From CADCWK01 sp035944555 (GTDB lineage: Bacteria > Chloroflexota > Chloroflexia > Thermomicrobiales > UBA6265), in assembly GCA_035944555.1 (NCBI GenBank), contig DASZAY010000008.1, positions 124,001 to 188,000 of the forward strand: a DNA stretch of 64,000 bases, in the 5' to 3' direction. The notes under the pieces are model-generated. The model had not been told where the DNA came from. It worked only from the letters and a program-made list of their open reading frames with translations, and did not search any database. Positions 17,293-25,991 of this stretch are shown piece by piece (position 1 is the stretch's first letter; every line of letters begins with the position of its first letter). The position numbers and the translations under genes are program-made.

Positions 17293-18408
17293 ATGCCCCG
17301 AGCTCTTCGCGCGATCCGGCCCCGCACCCCTGTCATCGAGCACTACGACGATCCGACTCTCGGTCCGACCGATATCCGGATCCGGACCGACTTCGCCTCA
17401 CCCAAGCATGGAACCGAGCTGGTCGGCTACCGGAACGAGCCGTCGGCCAACCGGCCGTACGACCCGGTCTACGGCGCGGTGCGGCCCCGACCGGTCGACG
17501 GAGAGCCACGTGGGTTCCCCCGCGGGCTGGGCAACATGGCGACCGGAACGGTGTCGGAGGTCGGTAGCGACGTCTCCCGGTTCTCCGTCGGTGACCGGGT
17601 CTTCGGTCACTTCCCGATCCGGGAAACCCAGACGGTGGATCAGGCCAGCGCCGACGCGATGCCGGCGGGCCTGACCGACGAGGCGGCTGTCTGCCTCGAT
17701 CCTGCGGTGATGGCCTTCGCGATCCGCGACGGCGGGATCAAGCTCGGCGATACCGTCGCCGTCTTCGGACTGGGTGCGATCGGGTTGATGACAATCCAGC
17801 TGGCGAAGCTGGCCGGAGCGTCGCGCGTGATCGCCCTCGACCCCATCGCGCCACGACGGGACGTCGCCCAGGCGCTGGGTGCCGATGTGGTCCTGGACCC
17901 GACAGCGGGGGACGGCGACGCCGGGATGGCGGTCCGCCAGCTCGACCTGCCCGATTCGCTGGTCGACTCAGCTCCACGGACGAGGCTGATCGGCGGGTAC
18001 AGCGAACAGATCAGCCAGTACAACAACCTCGGGGTAGATGTGGCGATCGAGACGTCCGGCAACACGCTGGCGCTCAACTCGGCCATCCGTGCCACCCGCT
18101 TCGGTGGCACGGTCTGCATGGTCTCGTTCTACGGGCGGGACGCCACCGGCGTGTACCTCGGCGACGAGTTCCACGTCAATCGGCTGCAGATGGTCTCGGT
18201 GCGAGCCGAAAGCCTGCCGATGCGTGACGCTCCCGGGTGGAACCTGGACCGGATGGTCCGGACCAGCCTCGACTGGCTGGCCACCGGACGCATCCGGACC
18301 GACGGCATCATCACGCCCATCGTGTCCTTCGAGGACAGCGCCGAGGCCTACCGGGAGATCGATGAGCACCCGGAACGCTCGATCAAACTGGGGATCCGGT
18401 TCGACTGA
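17293..18408 (+). CDS. MDR-superfamily (alcohol dehydrogenase-like) oxidoreductase
   Basis: This 371-residue enzyme has the two-domain medium-chain dehydrogenase layout, with the Rossmann motif GLGAIGLMTIQLAK near residues 158-171 and an N-terminal GroES-like domain containing PKHGTELVGY. The structural-zinc cysteines of classical zinc ADHs are absent, so it belongs to a zinc-poor branch; the substrate is unknown. The frame is open from 17107, but the ATG at 17293 after GAGGA matches the start of the domain. It resembles the second MDR gene at 39967 in overall plan. It is isolated between the cupredoxin gene and the lut operon, whose end it faces. Confidence 0.75.
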   Translation: MPRALRAIRPRTPVIEHYDDPTLGPTDIRIRTDFASPKHGTELVGYRNEPSANRPYDPVYGAVRPRPVDGEPRGFPRGLGNMATGTVSEVGSDVSRFSVGDRVFGHFPIRETQTVDQASADAMPAGLTDEAAVCLDPAVMAFAIRDGGIKLGDTVAVFGLGAIGLMTIQLAKLAGASRVIALDPIAPRRDVAQALGADVVLDPTAGDGDAGMAVRQLDLPDSLVDSAPRTRLIGGYSEQISQYNNLGVDVAIETSGNTLALNSAIRATRFGGTVCMVSFYGRDATGVYLGDEFHVNRLQMVSVRAESLPMRDAPGWNLDRMVRTSLDWLATGRIRTDGIITPIVSFEDSAEAYREIDEHPERSIKLGIRFD

Positions 18409-18481
18409 CGTTAGTCACCGGACAGCGGCCGCGGGATGGTCTTCGCGTGACCGCTCACCTGAAGCCTCGGGGACCCAACCC

Positions 18482-20764
18482 TCACGAGGCTCCGGCCATC
18501 GCGCGCAGGCGCTCCGCCAGCAGCTCGGCGATGTGGACCACACGAAGGGAACGACCGGAGGCATCGGCACCGCCCCGGATGTGCATGATGCAACCCTGGT
18601 TGTCGGTCACGAGAACGCGGGCACCAGTCCCGTCGGCGTCCTCCAGCTTGTGCCGCAGGAGCCGCTCGGCGACGCGCGGGTGCTCGAAGCTGAACGACCC
18701 GCCGAACCCGCAGCAGAGGGTGTTCTCCGTCAGCTCGGCGATCCGGTAGCCCAGCACGTCGGCGATCAGGCGACGGGGCTTGGCAGACAGTCCGAGCGCG
18801 TTCAGTCCCTGGCAGGAGTCGTGGTACGTCACGGTCCCATCCGGGACGAGCGTCGACGAGGCGCCGGTGGCGAGACTTCCGGCGGGAAGGGCGGCGACCG
18901 TCGCGAGGAACGTCGTGAAGTCCATCACCCGCCGGGCGACCCCCTCCGCCCGGGCCAGCCAGACCTGATCATCCCGAAACAGGTGCGCGTAGTCCTGCGC
19001 GATCATCGCGACGCACGAGGCGCTGCCCGAGACGATGTAGTGCGCCCGGGTCCGCTCCAGCGCCCGGATCGTCTGCCGGGCCATCCGGAGCGCTCCCGCT
19101 TCGTCGCCCGAATTGCTCGACGGGAGACCGCAGCAGCCGAGTCCGGCCGGGTAGACGACCCGGGCACCGAGGTGACGCAGGGTGTCCGTGACGGCCTGGC
19201 CCTGCTCCGGGTAGAGCCGGTCGGTGATGCAACCGGGGAAGAGTGCGACCGTCCTGCCCTCTGCTCCGTTGGGGACGACGGCCGGGAGCGCCGGCAGGAA
19301 CTCCCCGACCCGGACGCGATCCCGGAGCGGCCGGCGCGCCAGTGCCGGCATGCTACGCCACCGGGTCTGCCGGTTCAGGACGGGCGCCTTGGTCCGGATG
19401 AACGGCCCGCCCCGGGTGACCGGCAACTGCGCGACCGACCCGACCCGGGTCGCCGCATCGAAGACCCTGCGCCGCGACAGCACCGCGAACGCCGCCCGTT
19501 TGGCCGGGTGCAGCCCCTTCTTCCGCACGACCATGCGCCGGACATCAAGGATCTGGCGCGGCAGGGGGATCCCGACCGGGCAGACCGTCTCGCAAGCGTT
19601 GCAGCTCACGCACAGGCTCTGCGGGCCGGCGATAGCGTCCAGCCCGTTCGGGCCACCCAGGAACGGCGTGACCACCAGTCCGATGGCGCCGGTGTAGATG
19701 TGGCCGAAGACGTGGCCACCGACTTCCCTGTAGGGCGGGCAGACGTTGGAGCAGGCACCGCAGCGGATGCAGTGCAGCGCCTCACTGAACTCCGGCAATT
19801 CCGCCATCCGGCGGCGCCCGTTGTCGACCAGGACGATGTGCATTTCGTGGCCCGGCGTCGGCCCGGTGATGAACGTCGTGTACGAGGTCAGCGCCTGTGC
19901 CGTCGCGCTCCGACCCAGCAGGCGAAGCTGGGTGACGGCGTCGTCGAAGGTCGGGACCAGCTTCTCGATTCCGGCCAGCACGACGTGGACGGGCGGCACC
20001 GACGACGTCAGGCGCCCGTTGCCCTCGTTGGTACACATCATGACCGTGCCGCTCTCGGCGATCAGCGCGTTGGCGCCGGTGATCCCCATCCCGGCCGTGA
20101 AGAACACCTCGCGGATCTCGTCCCGGATCACGCGGACCTGCTCGCCGATGTCCTCCCGCGAGACCTCGCGCCCCAACCGATCGGTAAGGACTTCGCCGAT
20201 CTGCTGTCGGCCGAGGTGGATGGCGGGCATGACGAGGTGGCTCGGTCGCTGTCCCATCACCTGGACGATCCACTCACCGAGGTCGGTCTCGATGACGTCG
20301 ATACCGTGACCGCGGAAGTCGTGGTTGAGCTCGATCTCCTCGGTCACCATCGACTTGGATTTGGCGATCAGGTCGACACCGTGCAACTGCGCCAGCTCCC
20401 GGACGATCCGGTTGGCGTCGGCAGCCGTCACGGCGTGGTGGACGCGAGCGCCGGCTGCCTCCGCGGCGGCCTGGAAGCGGGCGATCTGCCCATCCAGATC
20501 GGCAATCGTCGCCGCCTTGCGTTCCCGCAGCCGGTCCCGCAGATCGGCGAACTCGACCGAGGCGATGGCGTCGGTCCGATTGCCGCGCCACGCCTGCTGG
20601 AACCGGGTCAGGTTGCCCGACAGTCGCCCGTCGCCCAGTGCCTCGTCGTAGCGGGTACCGAAGGGCCGTTCCGGCGCACCGTGCTCGGTGCCGCCGTGAT
20701 CGGGAGAGATGCCATCGACGGTCGGCTTGGCGCCACGGATCACATCGTGGGGAGAGGCGGTCAT
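18482..20764 (-). CDS. lutBA: LutB-LutA fusion, lactate utilisation iron-sulfur protein
   Basis: This 760-residue protein joins two normally separate subunits of the L-lactate oxidase complex LutABC, which oxidises lactate to pyruvate. Residues 1 to about 300 are the LUD domain of LutB (KSKSMVTEEIELNHD, NEGNGRLTSS). Two 4Fe-4S motifs follow, CIRCGACSNVCPP and CVSCNACETVCPVG. The last 260 residues are LutA with two CCG cluster motifs (FPGC...GLGCCGLPSS and YHDSCQGLN...LCCGFGGSF). All cluster cysteines appear present. It lies 51 bp behind lutC at the end of the pxp-lut operon. The LutB-before-LutA order in one chain is a real fusion, since the frame is uninterrupted. Confidence 0.9.
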   Translation of the reverse strand: MTASPHDVIRGAKPTVDGISPDHGGTEHGAPERPFGTRYDEALGDGRLSGNLTRFQQAWRGNRTDAIASVEFADLRDRLRERKAATIADLDGQIARFQAAAEAAGARVHHAVTAADANRIVRELAQLHGVDLIAKSKSMVTEEIELNHDFRGHGIDVIETDLGEWIVQVMGQRPSHLVMPAIHLGRQQIGEVLTDRLGREVSREDIGEQVRVIRDEIREVFFTAGMGITGANALIAESGTVMMCTNEGNGRLTSSVPPVHVVLAGIEKLVPTFDDAVTQLRLLGRSATAQALTSYTTFITGPTPGHEMHIVLVDNGRRRMAELPEFSEALHCIRCGACSNVCPPYREVGGHVFGHIYTGAIGLVVTPFLGGPNGLDAIAGPQSLCVSCNACETVCPVGIPLPRQILDVRRMVVRKKGLHPAKRAAFAVLSRRRVFDAATRVGSVAQLPVTRGGPFIRTKAPVLNRQTRWRSMPALARRPLRDRVRVGEFLPALPAVVPNGAEGRTVALFPGCITDRLYPEQGQAVTDTLRHLGARVVYPAGLGCCGLPSSNSGDEAGALRMARQTIRALERTRAHYIVSGSASCVAMIAQDYAHLFRDDQVWLARAEGVARRVMDFTTFLATVAALPAGSLATGASSTLVPDGTVTYHDSCQGLNALGLSAKPRRLIADVLGYRIAELTENTLCCGFGGSFSFEHPRVAERLLRHKLEDADGTGARVLVTDNQGCIMHIRGGADASGRSLRVVHIAELLAERLRAMAGAS

Positions 20765-20815
20765 CAGGGAAGCTCCGAGCTGGATTGGGAACGATGGGAC
20801 GATCAGTCGACACGA

Positions 20816-21376
20816 TTAGTCGAAACGATCGATGAAGACGACCACGACGCGACCGGGTCCCTGGACGCCGACCGTCAGCACGCGCTCGATATCGGCGGTC
20901 CGGGAAGGCCCGGTCATGATGGTGGCATAGGCGGCGCCGGGGGCTGTTGCCAGCCGCCGCAGCATCGCCGCCGCGTCATCCAATCCAGGCAGCAGGTCAG
21001 CGGTTCGGATCAGCACGACCAGCGTCCGGCTCAGCATCCCCGCCGAGCGATCGGCCAGGTCCGGCTCGGCGAGCAGCACCGATCCGGTTTCGGCGAACGC
21101 CGCACGAGCCAGCGTCACCGCCAGCGGTGCGTCCCGGACAGCGGCGGGACTCGTGGCGGTCCGGACGGTGACATCGCGGCCAAGTATGTCGGAAAGGGCT
21201 GGAATGGTGCGGACCAGCTCACCGGTCAGCACGACGTCCCCCGCATCCTGCAACCGCTCCGAATGGATGACCGTCGCGGCCGCCGCCACGTCGGGGACCC
21301 GCTCGACCCGGACGCCGAGAGCGCCAGCCCGCTCCGCGAACGCGACCAGCGACGCATCCGTCCGGTGATCAGTCAT
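20816..21376 (-). CDS. lutC: LutC, LUD-domain protein
   Basis: This is the 186-residue third component of the lactate oxidation complex, a single LUD domain. It has no iron-sulfur motif. The segment VLTGELVRTIPALSDILGRD and the C-terminal IMTGPSRTADIERVLTVGVQGPGRVVVVFID are typical of LutC/YkgG, where the TGPSxTxDIE motif is diagnostic. Its ATG (21376) overlaps the pxpBC stop by 8 bp, which indicates translational coupling, and lutBA follows after 51 bp. The neighbours support a lactate dehydrogenase role. Confidence 0.88.
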   Translation of the reverse strand: MTDHRTDASLVAFAERAGALGVRVERVPDVAAAATVIHSERLQDAGDVVLTGELVRTIPALSDILGRDVTVRTATSPAAVRDAPLAVTLARAAFAETGSVLLAEPDLADRSAGMLSRTLVVLIRTADLLPGLDDAAAMLRRLATAPGAAYATIMTGPSRTADIERVLTVGVQGPGRVVVVFIDRFD

Positions 21377-23177
21377 GTCGTCCCTTCACAGCTCGAACCA
21401 TGCTCATGGCGACGATGTCGTCGGTCAGCCAGCGTAGCCGTTCCCGGTAAGCACGCCCAGCGACGGTCGCCTCGGTCAGCGTGACCGCCTGGAACCGGAC
21501 CAGCGTGTCGGGGCGCAGCTGGGCGCAGAGATCGAGGTCAGCGTCGATCACCCCGGCCACCTTGGCGTAGCCTCCGACCGTCCCACGTCCGGCAAGCAGG
21601 ATGATCGGCTGCCCGTCGGCCGGGATCTGGAGGGTCCCGGTCATGATGCCCTCGGAGACGAGATCACCGGCCCCGGCCACGGTCAGCCCCGGTCCGGAGA
21701 GCCGGACACCCATGTGGCTGGACTGCGATGTCACCCGATACGGCTCTCCAAGCAGCCGCTCGAGGTCGCCCGGTGCGATCAGGTCATCGTTGGGGCCAAC
21801 GACGATCCGGAGGGTCACCACCGCGCCATACTCCCGCGGCCGAGGACCGACCACCCCGTAGGTCCGGCTCCGATGCCCTGCCGGCCCGACCCGCAGGACG
21901 TCCCCCGCCCGGAGTGGGCGGCCGTCGACCCCGCCGAACCCGGCGGTCAAATCCGTACCTCGTCCACCAAGCATCACCGGCACGTCGATGCCACCCGCGA
22001 CGGCGAGGTAAGCGCGCATCGCGGAGCGGGTCGCGAGAGCTGGATCGAACGCCAGCGTTTCGCCGGGACGGAGCCGGACCGCCGACCACGGCGAGACGTG
22101 TCGTCCGGCGACGGTAGCGCCCAGATCCGCTCCGGCGACCGCGACGTCAACCGGCCGGAGCGCCCGTAGCGTCGGCCCTGTCACGCCGATCTCCAGGAGT
22201 GCCGCGTCCGGACCATTGCCGACCAGCCGGTTGGCCGCCGCGGCCGCAGAGCGGTCCAGTGCGCCTCCCGGCGAAACGCCCTCCGCCCCACGACCCGGTC
22301 GTCCCCGATCCTGTACCGTCGTGATCAGGCCGGGAGCGACAACCTCCAGCGCCGCCAGCCCCCGGCCGGTACTTGTCGCGAGCCGATTGGTGGCGATACG
22401 TACCGGTGCGCCGGTGGCGTCCACGGTCTCCGGGGCATACGTCCCGGCCCGGACCCGCGCGGCGATATCGTGGAACGTTCGTCGGTCGATCGGACGGAAG
22501 GCAACCCGGTCACCTGGACCGAGGAGCGCACCCGGCGAGCAGGCCGGATCGAACATTGCCACTGGGGTTTGCCCCACGATCCGCCAGCCGCCGGGTGTCG
22601 CCTGCGGGTAGATGCCCGTCTGCGCGCCACCGATGGCGACGGACCCGGCCGGGACCCGCGCCCGCGGCGTGCCGAGGCGAGGGGTGGCAAGCTCTGGCGG
22701 TAGCCCCTGCAGGTAGGCGTAACCTGGAGAGAAGCCGAGAAAGGCGACCCGGTAGTCACCGCCCGCATGACGAGCGATGACTTCCCCGATGGGCAGGCCG
22801 GCGTGGGCGGCCACGTCTTCGAGATCCGGACCGGCTTCCCCGCCATACAGGACCGGGATGGTTACCGTCCGCCCGGCGTCGTCACTGCCAGGTGAACCAC
22901 TGATGTCCTCGCCCTGGATGGCGTCGCGAACGAGATCGAAGGTGGTGAGGTCCGGGTCGTACTCGATCAGCACCGAGCGATAGGCGGGGACAATGTCGAC
23001 CGCCGCCGAACCCAGCTGCACACGTGCATATTGCGCGAACGCCAGGGTCCGGCGCGTCGCCTCCGGGCCGGGCATCGCGAGCCGGGCACCGTCACCATCG
23101 TCGACCAGCAGCTCGGCGATGAGCGCGCGGTCGCCCAGCGGGCGCACCCGGAGCGACCAGCTCGCGTTTCCGGTCAC
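21369..23177 (-). CDS. pxpBC: PxpB-PxpC fusion, 5-oxoprolinase subunits
   Basis: This 602-residue protein combines the KipI-like (PxpB) and KipA-like (PxpC) subunits of the ATP-dependent 5-oxoprolinase, which opens pyroglutamate to glutamate together with PxpA. The first part holds the KipI motif PGYAYLQGLP after FLGFSPG and the segment PAGSVAIGGAQTGIYPQATPGGW. The second part opens with LEVVAPGLITTVQDRGRPG, the usual PxpC start, and has GLTVAGAGDLVSEG near its end. The frame is open to 23273, but the GTG at 23177 overlaps the pxpA stop as GTGA and is the likely start. It also overlaps lutC, so translation is coupled on both sides. Confidence 0.9.
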   Translation of the reverse strand: MTGNASWSLRVRPLGDRALIAELLVDDGDGARLAMPGPEATRRTLAFAQYARVQLGSAAVDIVPAYRSVLIEYDPDLTTFDLVRDAIQGEDISGSPGSDDAGRTVTIPVLYGGEAGPDLEDVAAHAGLPIGEVIARHAGGDYRVAFLGFSPGYAYLQGLPPELATPRLGTPRARVPAGSVAIGGAQTGIYPQATPGGWRIVGQTPVAMFDPACSPGALLGPGDRVAFRPIDRRTFHDIAARVRAGTYAPETVDATGAPVRIATNRLATSTGRGLAALEVVAPGLITTVQDRGRPGRGAEGVSPGGALDRSAAAAANRLVGNGPDAALLEIGVTGPTLRALRPVDVAVAGADLGATVAGRHVSPWSAVRLRPGETLAFDPALATRSAMRAYLAVAGGIDVPVMLGGRGTDLTAGFGGVDGRPLRAGDVLRVGPAGHRSRTYGVVGPRPREYGAVVTLRIVVGPNDDLIAPGDLERLLGEPYRVTSQSSHMGVRLSGPGLTVAGAGDLVSEGIMTGTLQIPADGQPIILLAGRGTVGGYAKVAGVIDADLDLCAQLRPDTLVRFQAVTLTEATVAGRAYRERLRWLTDDIVAMSMVRAVKGRHD

Positions 23178-23929
23178 GCGCCGAAACGGGCGATGGTCAC
23201 GCCATCGGCTTCCAGCGCCTGCCGGACAGCACCCATGATCTTGACGGCGCCCGGCGTATCCGAGTGCACGCAAATCGACCGGGCCTCGACCTCCAGGTCG
23301 TCACCGTCCACGGTCGGGAGCGTGCCGGACCGGACCATCGCCAGCATCCGGGCCGCCGCGGCCTCAGGATCGGTGATCAGGGCGTCCGGACGGGTCCGGG
23401 ATGTCAGCCGGCCGTCGGCGTGGTAGGTCCGGTCGGCGAAGGCCTCGACGACGAACGGCTGCCCGGCCGCGTCCGCCGCTCGTTGGAGCGCGCCGGGATT
23501 GGCCAGGATCGGCAACTCCGGGTCGAACTGGCGGACGCCGGCGACGAACGCCGTCGCGACCGCCTCGTCGTGAGCGGCGACCAGGGATAGTGCCCCATGG
23601 GCCTTGACGTGCTGCAGCGGCACGCCGTGAGCTCGGCAGATCCCGGCGACGGCAGCCACCTGGTAGAGCGTGTCGGTCCGGATTTCCTCCGGTGAGCAGA
23701 CGACGACACGCCGCCCGAACCCCACCCGGTCCGGGTACCCGGGGTGCGCCCCGGCGCCTACGCCGAGTTCGCCCGCCCGCCGGATCGCCCGCTCGATGCT
23801 GCGTGGGTCACCACCATGGAACCCGCAGGCGATGTTGGCCGACGTGATAACGGTGAACAGGTCCTCATCGGCACCGATCGTGTAGGCGCCGAAACTCTCT
23901 CCGAGGTCACTGTTCAGGTCGATGTCCAT
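23174..23929 (-). CDS. pxpA: 5-oxoprolinase subunit PxpA (LamB/YcsF family)
   Basis: PxpA supplies the catalytic lactam-opening subunit of prokaryotic 5-oxoprolinase. The 251 residues match the family, with the N-terminal signature DLNSDLGESFGAY, then ITSANIACGFHGGDP and GAHPGYPDRVGFGRR. The C-terminal DDLEVEARSICVHSDTPGA is also typical. It is the first gene of a four-gene minus-strand operon with pxpBC, lutC and lutBA. Its stop codon shares the GTGA with the start of pxpBC, so both subunits are probably made in step. The promoter should lie in 23930-24010; I see no clear elements there. Confidence 0.93.
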   Translation of the reverse strand: MDIDLNSDLGESFGAYTIGADEDLFTVITSANIACGFHGGDPRSIERAIRRAGELGVGAGAHPGYPDRVGFGRRVVVCSPEEIRTDTLYQVAAVAGICRAHGVPLQHVKAHGALSLVAAHDEAVATAFVAGVRQFDPELPILANPGALQRAADAAGQPFVVEAFADRTYHADGRLTSRTRPDALITDPEAAAARMLAMVRSGTLPTVDGDDLEVEARSICVHSDTPGAVKIMGAVRQALEADGVTIARFGA

Positions 23930-24011
23930 GTCGTGTCCCTACTCTCTCCCGGCCGGCCGATCGCAGGGAGCGATGGTACGGCATGGGCGGGCGATGCGGG
24001 ACCGGCCGGAC

Positions 24012-24155
24012 TCAACCCTGGCCGTCGCCGGTCGACGACCCGAACTCGTGCGCCGGGTCGCGGATGACCTCGTCCTCGGGCGGGGCGTCCCGGAACGCGC
24101 GGTACAGCAACCAGCCAAGCCCGAACGCGGCGAGGGCGATGCTCAGGTTCTTCAT
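24012..24155 (-). CDS. Small single-pass membrane protein (47 aa)
   Basis: The product has one membrane helix (LSIALAAFGLGWLLYRAF) followed by an acidic tail, PPEDEVIRDPAHEF. A GAAAGGA site 8 nt upstream of ATG 24155 supports translation and rejects the longer upstream frame. It follows another tiny membrane-protein gene on the same strand with a hairpin between them. I do not know the function; such short anchors are common beside envelope genes. Confidence 0.6.
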   Translation of the reverse strand: MKNLSIALAAFGLGWLLYRAFRDAPPEDEVIRDPAHEFGSSTGDGQG

Positions 24156-24181
24156 GGTGCCTGTCCTTTCATGGCATGCCA

Positions 24182-24229
24182 ACGGGGCCGGGAGCGACGG
24201 GAACACGTCCCCATCGTCCCCGGCCCCGT
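24182..24229 (-). terminator. Hairpin between the two small membrane-protein genes
   Basis: ACGGGGCCGGG (24182-24192) and CCCGGCCCCGT (24219-24229) pair perfectly, and most of the interior continues the stem with a few mismatches. It lies directly behind the 70-residue gene and before the 47-residue gene on the minus strand. Confidence 0.55.
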
Positions 24230-24242
24230 CGGTCAGTCAACC

Positions 24243-24455
24243 CTACTTGCCCTTGCCGACAAGCTTGGTGTAGACGCCAAACAGCAGGAAGGTCGGCGGC
24301 CACTGGCCAACGAACAGCGCCCAGTGGGCGTTGCCCTTGAGCCGGAGGAACGCGGACACGCCGATCGAGGCCAGCGCCGCCCAGTACCAGGTGCTCTCGG
24401 GGATGCTGTCAGTGATGCGCAGTGCCTGCTCGCTCGTTTCGGTCTTGCGGCCCAT
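24243..24455 (-). CDS. Small two-helix membrane protein (70 aa)
   Basis: The 70 residues hold a short polar N terminus (GRKTETSEQALRITDSIPES), a helix (WYWAALASIGVSAFL), a basic turn RLKGN, and a second helix with the motif FVGQWPPTFLLFGVYTKLVG. I recognise the GQWxPTxLxxGxYxKL pattern from small uncharacterised proteins in Chloroflexi and other phyla. An AGGGAGA site lies 5 nt before ATG 24455; the longer upstream frame has none. The function is unknown, and the gene is divergent from rlmN. Confidence 0.65.
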   Translation of the reverse strand: MGRKTETSEQALRITDSIPESTWYWAALASIGVSAFLRLKGNAHWALFVGQWPPTFLLFGVYTKLVGKGK

Positions 24456-24632
24456 GGTTGTTCTCCCTGTCGATGCGGTGTGGTCAGTCCGGGTCGCGGC
24501 ACGTCGTGCCAATGATCGCCCGGTATGGCCGAAGGCGATGCATAGGGTGTGCCCCGACCACGGGAGACCGGCGCGAGTGCCGTGCTACTATGTCTAGTAA
24601 CTTTCCCCGACGCGCATCCCCAGGACATTCCC

Positions 24633-25835
24633 ATGACGTCACCCGATATCGTCACCGACGCGGCGGACACCACCCCCGCGGAACCTGTCACGCCCATCGA
24701 CGCACCGGTCGCACCGGTGCGCCGCCGTGCCGCGCCGCCTTCACAGCGACGGACCGGCCTCTACGATCTCTCGCTCGCTGGCCTCACCGCGAAGCTCGAG
24801 GAGATGGGTCAGCCGGGCTACCGGGCGAAGCAGATCTTCACCGGCGCCTACAGTCACCTCGCGTCCGACTGGGACGGCGTGCCTGGCCTGCCGAAGGCCC
24901 TCCGTGAGGAGCTGTCCGGGTCGCTGCCAATGGGCGTCCTCCATCCGGTTACGGTTTACGAGGCTGACGGCGGAGACACGGTCAAGGCGCTTTTCCGGAC
25001 CGACGACGGCCAGTTCGTCGAGACGGTGCTCATGCTCTACCCGGATCGGGCGACCGTCTGCATCTCCTGCCAGGTGGGCTGCGCGGTGGGCTGCGCCTTC
25101 TGCGCGACGGGCATCGGCGGGCTCGTGCGCAACCTGACGGCCGGCGAGATGGTCGAGCAGACGGTCTGGGCTGCCCGGGCCGCCCGCGACCGCGGGCGCA
25201 AGCTCACCAACCTCGTGATGATGGGGATGGGCGAGCCGCTCCAGAACTATCGCCCGACGATGGCGTTCATCGGGATCATCAACGACCCGGCCGGGCTGGG
25301 CTTCGGCGCCCGCCGGATCACGATCTCCACCTCCGGGATCCTGCCCCGGATCCGGGCGCTGGCCGACGAGCCGTACCAGGTCAACCTGGCCGTCTCGCTC
25401 CACGCCCCGAACGACGAGATGCGCGATCGCCTGGTGCCGCACAACACGCGGTACCCCGTCGCCGACCTGATGGCGACCTGCCGCGAGTACACGGACCGGA
25501 CCGGACGGCGGATCTCGTTCGAGTACGCGTTGATGTCGGGAATCAACGATAGCGACGAGGTCGCCATCGAGCTGGCCGAACTGCTCCGGGACAGCGGCGT
25601 GCTCTGCCACGTCAACGTGATCCCGTTCAACCCGGTCGAGATCCTGAAGTTCGAGCGCCCGACCCATGCCGGGATCGAGCGCTTCGCCAGCATCCTGACC
25701 GCCCACGGGATCGGGACCACCGTCCGCTACTCCCGCGGGCTGGACATCAAGGCCGCCTGCGGCCAGCTCCGCGCCGAGCATGAGGGGATCATCCCCTTGA
25801 CGTCGATTGGCACCCCGGCCGGTGTGACGGCGTAG
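24633..25835 (+). CDS. rlmN: 23S rRNA/tRNA adenine-C2 methyltransferase RlmN
   Basis: RlmN is a radical-SAM enzyme that methylates C2 of A2503 in 23S rRNA and of A37 in some tRNAs. The 4Fe-4S motif Cys-x3-Cys-x2-Cys is CAVGCAFC at about residues 150-157 of the 400-residue protein. The GEP motif (MGMGEPLQNY) and the C-terminal methyl-carrying cysteine (DIKAACGQLR) are present. ATG 24633 is preferred over 24549, because the extra upstream residues are unlike the family. A polar N-terminal tail of about 40 residues is longer than usual. A strong terminator follows. Confidence 0.92.
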   Translation: MTSPDIVTDAADTTPAEPVTPIDAPVAPVRRRAAPPSQRRTGLYDLSLAGLTAKLEEMGQPGYRAKQIFTGAYSHLASDWDGVPGLPKALREELSGSLPMGVLHPVTVYEADGGDTVKALFRTDDGQFVETVLMLYPDRATVCISCQVGCAVGCAFCATGIGGLVRNLTAGEMVEQTVWAARAARDRGRKLTNLVMMGMGEPLQNYRPTMAFIGIINDPAGLGFGARRITISTSGILPRIRALADEPYQVNLAVSLHAPNDEMRDRLVPHNTRYPVADLMATCREYTDRTGRRISFEYALMSGINDSDEVAIELAELLRDSGVLCHVNVIPFNPVEILKFERPTHAGIERFASILTAHGIGTTVRYSRGLDIKAACGQLRAEHEGIIPLTSIGTPAGVTA

Positions 25836-25951
25836 GACGAGCGATCGTCCGTTGAGCTTCAGGCTAGGTTCCGGCAGTCCCCAATCTATTGCGACGGCAA
25901 GGAATCCGGTACCCGGACCGGACGCTCAATCCACGCTCGTGGCTACAACCG

Positions 25952-25987
25952 ATGCCCTAGGGTCCGTTTCAACGGACCCTAGGGCAT
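25952..25987. terminator. Bidirectional terminator between rlmN and the PhnP-like gene
   Basis: A perfect 17-bp stem (25952-25968 with 25971-25987) carries a 2-nt central gap. It lies between convergent genes and contains the octamer CCCTAGGG in each arm. Confidence 0.85.
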
Positions 25988-25991
25988 TTCG

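Noticed and set aside
18038..21484. 1148-codon plus-strand open frame
   Set aside because: It is antisense to the lut genes, whose cluster motifs are unmistakable; the frame is a by-product of GC bias.
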